Below are positions 56,228 through 64,000 of a DNA stretch of 64,000 nt, piece after piece. Every line of letters starts with the position of its first letter. Position 1 is the stretch's first letter. The position numbers and the translations under genes are program-made. Source of the DNA: Gymnopilus junonius. Taxonomy: Eukaryota > Basidiomycota > Agaricomycetes > Agaricales > Galerinaceae. The DNA is taken from positions 1 through 64,000 of the forward strand of contig JADNYJ010000189.1 of NCBI GenBank assembly GCA_015501075.1, written 5' to 3'. The notes under the pieces are model-generated. The model was not told where the DNA came from and did not search any database. It was given only the letters and a program-made list of their open reading frames with translations.

Positions 56228-59200
56228 TAGTTTGCTTGCTGTAGGTTGACCACTCTTCCAAGTTGAATTCTTCTGTATTTGTAGCCAAATGTAAATGTAA
56301 AGACTCAATATAACAATATCATCATGCATTATATAATGATGGCATACAACTGCATTGATATTGCAACCACCAACCTCCTATCCTGAACCCCATCCATGAG
56401 CTTGATTGACTGCACTCTGGAGTCTCATTAGCTCAATCTCATCCACCACCTCAACTTCCTCGAAGCCTGCACACCATGCTGCTCTGTAATCAAGATTTGT
56501 ACTTTTGAAGCCAAGGACAGCTTGCAGCAGGGAATTCAGTTGAGATCTTGCTCATCTAACTCAGGAGAATGGTAAGTAATTCAGTTGCATCTGCTCTTCT
56601 GTGGTACTCAGCTTTGTAGAGGCTCAGCAGACAGTCAGGGCCAATGGCGTCACAGCAAAAAGGTAGTCGACATCGATCAAAGTCGTTAGGTCACTGAACA
56701 AGGTATTTGAGCAGTAGGGGTGCACGCGCATTTAACTGAAAGAAGGTAGATACCTTCCGCTCCACTTGATACACTTCATACCAGCATCCGAAGTCCATAC
56801 CTTCCCATTACCCTCTTCCTCCCTCAAATGATGACCAATCCAAGCACCTTTGCCTACTGGCATGCCACTAGTTTTGACATCGTTAATCTTGGTGGGAGAA
56901 TTCTGCATGCACACTGAGCGGCGAGAGCATAAGGGTGTTTAGGATGTACTGAGAAAGGATAGAACAGCAGTAGATGCAGCAGGACTTTCCACCATGCAAA
57001 GGTCCTTCAAGTAGTCAAAATCAGAGTTAGATTGCTTCAATGTGAGGTTATGTGCTGAGGGAAGGATGTAAGAGAACTTAGTGTAAGGGGGGCGACGAAG
57101 GGGCCAATGCTCACTTCTGCCTTTGAGAGATGGTCCAAGGCAGCACTGTGTGTGTCCCAGATGAAGGTGATATATTCAGAGAGGTCATCAAGGAAGCATT
57201 GGTAGTGTAGATGATGGGCCCTTATAAGTAAGGGGCAGAGACACCACAGAGATAACTCTGATAGGGAAGGAATGAGTGAACCTAGCAGAGTGCATGGCTT
57301 AGTGAGGGTATCAGGAGACCTGGCAAAGGAGGCATTCAGTTGAACTGCATCATGGTTTGACATGGAGCATAAGAATGTGAGAGTTGCAGTAATGTAAATT
57401 CACAATCACCCTGGATTTCTTCCTGAAAGCAAGATCAGATCCAATTCAAGGATGATGACCAGAAAAATGGCTCGAGTTATATCTCCAAAGCTGTGAATGA
57501 AGGTCATACTGGTGTTGCCACAGGGGCTTACTTTGCACCAAGCATTTGCAGCACTGGACCCGAAGTGTCTTGCAGGAACAGTGCTCGAATGTGAGTTCCC
57601 TTTGGCTGCTGACCAAAGAAATCAGATGGCAAATCTTATTTGAATGAGATTCTGAAGCACCTTCTCATGAATCAATTCATTCCAAACCTGATCCTCCTCT
57701 CCAGGCTTCGCAATTATCAGTCCAGGATTCATAAAGAATCCATTTGAGTGTTATCGCACCATAAATTTGCTCTCGATCACCTGCTGCTTCTTCCAGTTTG
57801 GAAAATGTGACTATGGACAACATTTCCAACAGCCTGTAATTGCACAGAGGTGGTGGTGGAGGGGTAAGGGATATTGAACATTGAACATTGCATGCTCTAT
57901 GGGCTGACAACATCCAGAAAAAAATAAAAACAAGCAATCCACAAATTGAATGATACAGTTCAGCCATTTCCTGAGGGCCTCACTTTGAAAAACTCCATTA
58001 ATACAATAGATATAAATTTTAATATGCATCCATCAACAAATTTGGGGCTTAGTGAGTGACATATGGTGTTGGGGAGACACATGAGAGGGTAAAGTCACAA
58101 AGTCATCAGTCCACATGATGACATGATGGTGCTGAACATTCACGCATCTGGTCATTTTCCTCACACTATTTTTGCACATCTATTCATATATCTAACATGC
58201 CTGAGAGCTGTGTCCTGGCATTCCTCTATCGCATCATCAACTGACATCTATAACCAGTTTCCAGTCAAATCTTCTTTGCATGTGGCCACGATGACAAGTG
58301 GTGCTGTACTTGCTCGGGTCGCCTGCACCATTCTGCCAAATGTCAAAAGTGCCATGTGGAAAGGATGACAAAAGCCCTGGGGACATTCTTCAAGAGTTCC
58401 ATGACCTTGCAGGGAAGAAGACGTCAATCCTTTCACTGAAACCACCTCAAAGCACCAGATTGTTGCTCGCAGTCTGACTCCTTGCTGAACAAATGCTGAC
58501 CAGTTTGAGAAATTGACTTCATGATCATCCAACGTGCCTAGAAACATGGAGTTGAGTGGCTTGTGAACATGTCATGTATAATAAAGCATACCTGGAGCAG
58601 GATGTACCATTTCTGAGTTAACTTGTGTTACATCGAAAGTCCAATGCAGTGCAGGAGATGAAATGAACATGAAGACAGTGATGAATGAGTGGCTGTGAAG
58701 TGACATGTATAATAAAGTATACCTGGAGCAGGATGTGCCATTTCTAAGTATACTTGTGCCATCTCTGAGTTGATGTGTTGCATCGGAAAGTCCAATGCAG
58801 CACAGGAGATGAGATGAACATGAAGACAGTGATCAAAACAGGCTTGTTACAGTTCGTGTAGATCAGTGTGCTGATGCACACATGAATCTTGTCACACTCT
58901 GAAGTCTCAACATGCTGTGTACTATGCTAGCCTCTTACCACAGAGGTGGTCGTTGAGTGCATAAGAATATTGGAATTTCGATATTCTTGCTTTTGCACCA
59001 TTTCTAATTCCTGCTCAGCATCCCCACAAGCTCGATTGGTGACAACATTATTGCTGGGAGGCTTCGGGCCTCCATGTTTTGTCTCAAACACATGACCAAG
59101 TACCGAGATTCCAACCGCACAAGCCTCAATGAGTGAGATAGCTGTGTGTGCAGGGCAATTTGGAGCGGAGGGTAAGGATGGTAAGTATCTGTGCATTCCC

Positions 59201-59439
59201 TCTTGTATGTAATTACTTACCTTCCTTCATCTAGTCGATACATCGTCCTCCACCTCATTCAGAGGACAGAGGTTTATAACTGGTAAAGTAAGCACTGCAT
59301 TATTTTTCAAACAGCAACATGCTCAGCTTTCCTTTACAGCTTTTCCCATCACACCTCCCACCAACAACAAGCAACTCACACTCAGCAGCATCTCCATCTC
59401 TGCCACCCCCTCTCACTCTAGATTACCCTCGAAGATTAA
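56228..59439. other. Long intergenic stretch without a recognised gene
   Basis: Scattered short frames on both strands (for example 57363-57037 minus, 58547-58248 minus) show no domain. A direct duplication lies at 58573-58833. No tRNA or other RNA gene is seen. Confidence 0.35.
58573..58833. repeat. Direct duplication, about 130-bp period
   Basis: Copies at about 58573-58683 and 58703-58833 share CATGTATAATAAAG, ATACCTGGAGCAGGATGT, AAGTCCAATGCAG and ATGAACATGAAGACAGTGAT. The second copy has an extra 20-odd bases in the middle. Confidence 0.75.
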
Positions 59440-61545
59440 CGTGCTCCTGAGAAAGAGGTTGGGTTTGGACCCTAATGAGAAGTGATCCAATGACGCTATT
59501 GAGGCTTCTACTCCAAAAGTGCACTGCTCTCACTGGGTTGCTACACCTGCAGAAACTGCAGTTTCTGAAACCCCAAATGTTTCGATAGGACCAAACACAT
59601 GCACTTGGTATAATGCAAGATGATAAGCACAATTGTTATCTCACAGATGAAGAGCTCTATGCTGTCTTGCCTGCTGCAGACTATGTCATGTGATGCCTCC
59701 ACCTGGTTACGTGCCTTCGATTGCCCATGCAAGTTCATGGCCACCCCAATTACTGAAGTCGAGGCTTCCAAATTCAGGAGAGTTCTGATGCAGCTGCAGC
59801 TGCTGCTGCCTGGGCTTTCCCCTGAGCTGCCTACAGAAATTCCTGGTGTAGGAAACTTGGCTTTCTTCAAAGCGGAGGATGCACAGTACTTTGCCAACAT
59901 TCTGAAAGAAGAAAATCAAGAATGATCCACCACCTGTTCACAAAACTGCTCTTCGAACTCGTGGACCTCTTTTCAACAAAATCCTCCCTCTTCTCATGGA
60001 ATGGACTCTTGAAGATCAGGAGCAGCATTTACTTGTCAAAGTTATTGACCATGTACTATACAAGCTAGATGACCTTGTTCACCCACATTGATGAGGATTA
60101 TTATGCACATGTTGAGGGTCATAAAATTATCTCTAACCTTTCCAAAGCAGCTGGTCTGGCCCATATGATCTCAACAATGTGACCCAATATTGATCATGCT
60201 GACAAATATGTCCGAAACACCACTGCACGCACCTTCTGCATGGTTGCATCAGCACTTGGTATCCCATCTCTCCTTCCTTTCCTTAAAGTCATCTGTCATT
60301 CCAAAAAGTCATAGCAAGCTAGGCATGCAGGCATCTGCATTGTTCAGCAAATCAGCATTATGATGGGATGTACTGTCCTTCCACATCTTCATAATTTGGT
60401 AGATTGCATCCCCCATGGTTTACAGGATGAGCAGCAGAAGGTCAGAACCATGGCTGGTGTTTCGGAAATCATTGGCAGGATCATCAATGAACTCAAAGAT
60501 GAGGTGGAGCCATATCGAAAGGTGGTTATGGAAACAATCACCACAGTTGTTGCAACTCTCGGTGCCTCTGACATTGACGAGTGACTTGGAGTGTGATTAT
60601 TCACTGGCATCATCTATTCCTTCCAGGTACAAATGGCTGAAGATCAAGTTATTTGTGATGGATTTGGAACAGTTGTCAATGCCTTGGGTATCTGCATTAA
60701 GCCCTACCTTACTCAGATCATCTCTACTATTCTTTGGCATCTCAACAACAAGAGTGTTGACAAAGCAATGCATCTGACTGCTAGTGCTTGGTCTTGTGCT
60801 GTTCGAGCAGCTCGGGGAAGAGTATCCAGACACTTTGGGCAGTATCATCACAGCTGAAGGTGCAATTGCAAACATCATTGGTATGACCATGATGGATCCT
60901 CATCAAGGATTTATGTGAGTCATTGTTTACCCATTATCTGACTGAGTATCCTAATTTCTTATCTTTTACCAGTGCCTCGAATGACAGCTGTTCTGTGGAA
61001 CAGGAGGCTTCGATAAACTTGATCAGTTGTATTGCAGATCGTGATGCTGAGTTTGTCCAGCATGCAAATGGATGTGTATCTGTTTTGAATTACTCGACCT
61101 GCTAAAGGTACATGGAGAAGACATTTGACATGCTGCTGTCAATTCCTTTGGTTACATTGCCAAGATTAGGGGGCCACAGAATGTCCTTTCCATTCTTCTC
61201 ACCAATTTGCATGTTCAAGAATGTCAGAGTCGAGTGTGCAGCACTGTCGCCATCGCCATTGCAGCTCATACTGAATGAATATAGTACTGCAGAGCTGAAC
61301 ATTCACACAGGTTGTTTGAAGACTTGATCCTTCATATTCGAATACATTGGACCCCAATCCACTTACTACTGTGACTCTTTTGTACCGATGCTGTAAGATG
61401 CGCTTACCAATCGTGACCTCGTTCACCATCAAACAGCAAGCACAGTTGTCAAGCATCTTGCCCTGGGTGTTGCAGGCCTCAGTTGTGAAAATTCTAAGGA
61501 TAATTTCTATGCAGTCATGTCGGAGTGAGCAGTGCTGTGTATAAA
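59440..61545 (+). pseudogene. SF3B1: Splicing factor 3B subunit 1 (SF3B1/Hsh155) pseudogene, intron-containing
   Basis: Pieces of this highly conserved HEAT-repeat splicing factor follow in order: a TP-motif N-terminus (DAIEASTPK, about 59490), ESSDAAAAAA then ELPTEIPGVGNLAFFKAEDAQ (59780-59900), and [13 protein letters not shown] plus [14 protein letters not shown] (about 59970-60080). Next are [23 protein letters not shown] (about 60220), [11 protein letters not shown] (60420), [36 protein letters not shown] (60660) and the block [23 protein letters not shown]. Later come [33 protein letters not shown] and LALGVAGL. Several deletions, frameshifts and stops break it. A normal intron remains (60915-60972), so it arose by DNA copying, not from mRNA. 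Many conserved arginines are changed to His, Gln, Trp, Cys or stop. Confidence 0.9.
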
Positions 61546-61837
61546 ACATTGTCGTTACTCTCACAACCATTGATGTATGCAGTACTCATTAATATGATCC
61601 CTACAGAGCCATGAGCCATCTTGATCTTTTGGAAATGCTTGTTCCCTTGTCCTACTATCACATAGCGCAATCTTGATGCCCTTGTATTTGCCCTTCTTGC
61701 CTTATCTTGCCCTTGTCCTCCTTGTATATCATTGTAGTGATGTCACGAAATTGGTTCAACAAGGCATGAAGTCTGCTTGTCGATGGTGGATATTTAAAGA
61801 GATCTTCTTCAAATTTGTTTTCCTTCACTACTTTCAT

Positions 61838-64000
61838 CTCATGCCCCCATGCTATTGTCAAGTCGCCCAATGTGATGGCACAAATGTATCACTGCCTACC
61901 TTTAAATCCCATGAACATCAAGACAAAGTGCTGCTTTTAAATGAAGCTTTTGAATCTGCATGGTGTGTTTGCCAAAGGCAGGATGATTTCATTGCAACCC
62001 ATATATCCTGTGTCCTATCTTTCCATGATGACCAAAGGTCAACTACTCCAACCTGCTCTCCAAGACTCGATACGTACTACTACTTCATTGATGAATGCCT
62101 TAGCCAATTCCGCGACATTGAAAAAAAGGTTGATGCTCTCATAGCAAAAGCAGAAGATGAACTCGCAAGTGTGCAGTTGCCCAGGCACTGCAATGACATC
62201 TTTCCATTCTCCTCATTGGTGGCATCGATTCATTTGGTTTTCCATGAGCTCTCTGGTGTGACAAGCAGGTCGCCATCTGTTCAAGCCACCAAGGCTGCCA
62301 TTGCTGACTGGTTGAACTGTCTCATGGCCAAGTTAAAGGAGGCAAAAAAGTTTGGAATAAGGCCTGAAATGAGCTCCCAAGAAATACAGAAGAACCAGTT
62401 TCAAAAGGTTTATACAACACAGGCAAGCCAGCACTTTCCTTGGATCATTATGCATGGGATCTGACTTTCATTCATAGAGAAACATACTTCTCCAATTCTT
62501 CCCAATGTGGATCCTATCGTCCAGGCTTCAATTTTTACAATGGTTGTCTTGCAGGTTATGCTTCATTTAAGCAGGCGGGGCAGCCACTTCCTTCTAGCCA
62601 TGCTTCGCTACATCATCCAGTTAACTTTGCAGTGAAATAATCCTATGCTTTCAACTCAAGATCGTAAGCTTCTCACTGACTTTCCGAAAGACCCGGATAG
62701 CACTGTGAAGCAATTTCTAATCAACAGAAATGAAGTGATTTATGCTGTTTGCCCAAAGGCAGCATGCCACAAGCTTTATGCACCCAGCTATGTAGGCTGT
62801 TCACCCATCCCCAGCTACCCTAAATATTGCACCCACTGTGAATTTGAGGATGGAAATGAGTGCGCGACCCGCATAATGCGACCATGACTATTTGGAAATG
62901 TTGAGGTCCAGGTTCCAATTAAAAAATTTGTGGCCTTTTCTTTCAAAGATTATGTGGCATCTTTGACATCCTGCCCTGGTTTCAAGGACCATATAGATCA
63001 CACCTGGAATACTCAAGAGGCACCGGATTGGCTTGAAATGCAAGATGTCTTTGATGGAGAATTTCTTCATAAGTTCCGTGGCTGGGATGGGAAACCATTT
63101 CAATCCAGCAGTGGGCCAGAAGGTCGCTACTGCTTCAGCCTTGGTCTGGACTTTTTCAATCCATTCACAAACAAACAAGCTGGCAAGAAAGCTTCTGTTG
63201 GTGTCATCTCTATCATATGTCTCAATCTCACTATTAATCTGAGAAATAAACCAGAAAATATGTTTTGAGTGGGTGTTATTCCAGGACCAAATGAGCCACC
63301 ATTAACTGCAACAAACCATTACCTTGCACCTGTTATAGAAGAGTTTCTTGGATTCTGGGAGTCAGGTATCTGGTTTTCTCAAACAGCAAAGTTTCCAGAT
63401 GGTCGCCTAATCTATTGTGTGCTTATACTCGTTGTCTGTGATCTTCCTGCAGCCAGGAAGATATCGGGGTTTGCTTCCTACTCGAGTGAACATTTCTGTA
63501 ATGTTTGCCACTGCAAGCTTTCTCATCCTGGACTTCAAAACATGGAATACTCCAAATGGACATTCCAGATGGACCAAGAATTCTGCAATGCTGCAGATGA
63601 TTATAAGGCAGCCAAAACTGCTGAGGCTCAGGAAGCACAATTCAAGCAATCTGGAGTTAGACTGTTGGAGCTTATGCACCTCCCATACTTTGACATGGTC
63701 AATTGTGTGGTAATCGATCCAGCTCATAATCACTTCCTAGGACTTATCAATGAACACTTCACAAATATCCTAGGTATCCACCTCCAGTCATTCCAAGAGA
63801 CAATGGTTATCACCATTGAATTTGGCCCAACCCCATCAGACTTCAAAGAAAGTGACAAAAAATCTGTTGAGAAACTGAAAAAATGGCTCAAAGCACCATA
63901 CAGCACAACATTTGGACCCACCTAAGCACACAGGTTAAAGAAGCTTATGAGAATCACTGCCTGAGCTCTTGAGTTTGTCTGTCTGTGATCAAATATGATG
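61838..64000 (+). pseudogene. Tnp2-type (Transposase_21, CACTA) transposase, runs off the window
   Basis: An N-terminal cysteine-containing region (CDGTNVSLPTFKSHEHQD) precedes a helical linker, then CPKAACHKLY..YPKYCTHCEF. The catalytic part follows: GKPFQSSSGPEGRYCFSLGLDFFNPF, NKQAGKKASVGVISII, NLTINLRNKPENMF, GVIPGPNEPP and YPDGRLIYC..VCDLPAARKISGF. Then come HFCNVCHCKL, LMHLPYFDMVNCVVIDPAHNHFLGLINEHF and the tail ALEFVC. Stops interrupt the frame at 62885 and 63266 (TGA), 63923 (TAA), 63962 and 63986 (TGA). They replace codons that can be explained as CGA, CAA or TGG. One or more introns around 62430-62640 are likely. The element continues beyond 64000. Confidence 0.87.

Noticed and set aside
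1..64000. tRNA, rRNA or CRISPR features
   Set aside because: I looked for box A/B promoter strings (for example GGTTCGAAT) and regular spacer-repeat arrays. Hits such as those at 4292 and 37096 lie inside exons and do not fold as tRNA. No arrays were seen.

Overview
This window looks like nuclear DNA of a filamentous basidiomycete, most likely an Agaricomycete. The genes carry many short introns (mostly 45-65 nt, GT..AG with CTNAY-like branch sites). The element families (chromodomain Ty3/gypsy, Plavaka/KDZ, Tnp2-type CACTA, hAT MITEs) and a fungal TET/JBP-type dioxygenase are typical of mushroom genomes. A few host genes sit in a sea of decayed mobile DNA.

Layout. 1-14.9 kb is the gene-bearing part: a near-perfect foldback element (1433-2295), a tiny four-exon secreted peptide gene (2850-3200), the augmin subunit HAUS6 (3732-6596), an unknown helical protein (6866-7546, minus), a broken NACHT/STAND gene (8325-9888, minus), the AP endonuclease APN2 (10389-12871) and an unknown 265-residue protein (13038-13885, minus). 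14950-21962 is a complete gypsy chromovirus with a 5-bp target duplication. 23.5-30.2 kb holds a divergent pair: a Plavaka transposase remnant and a DUF6698-like partner. 31-34.4 kb has a secreted, possibly RNase-like protein and the mitochondrial arginine-biosynthesis gene ArgJ (with a one-base frameshift). 35.8-42.3 kb is a visibly GC-richer island that interrupts a membrane-protein gene and carries a tyrosine-recombinase/zinc-finger gene and a trypsin-fold protease gene. Two hAT-type non-autonomous elements with 8-bp duplications follow (42705-43264, 44301-45772). 46-64 kb is AT-richer and repeat-like: inverted and tandem repeats, a TET/JBP dioxygenase pseudogene, small unknown multi-exon genes, an intron-containing pseudogene of the splicing factor SF3B1, and a Tnp2-type transposase running off the right edge.

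How it fits together. The strongest cross-cutting signal is decay by CpG transitions. In the gypsy element 14 of 16 premature stops are TGA, mostly at positions where the family has arginine (CGA to TGA), and all four LTR differences fall in three CpG sites. The same pattern appears in the Plavaka, Tnp2, TET/JBP and SF3B1 copies. This is what cytosine methylation followed by deamination, or a RIP-like process, would leave. The TET/JBP enzyme family oxidises methylcytosine, and the copy here appears to have been inactivated by the same kind of mutation.
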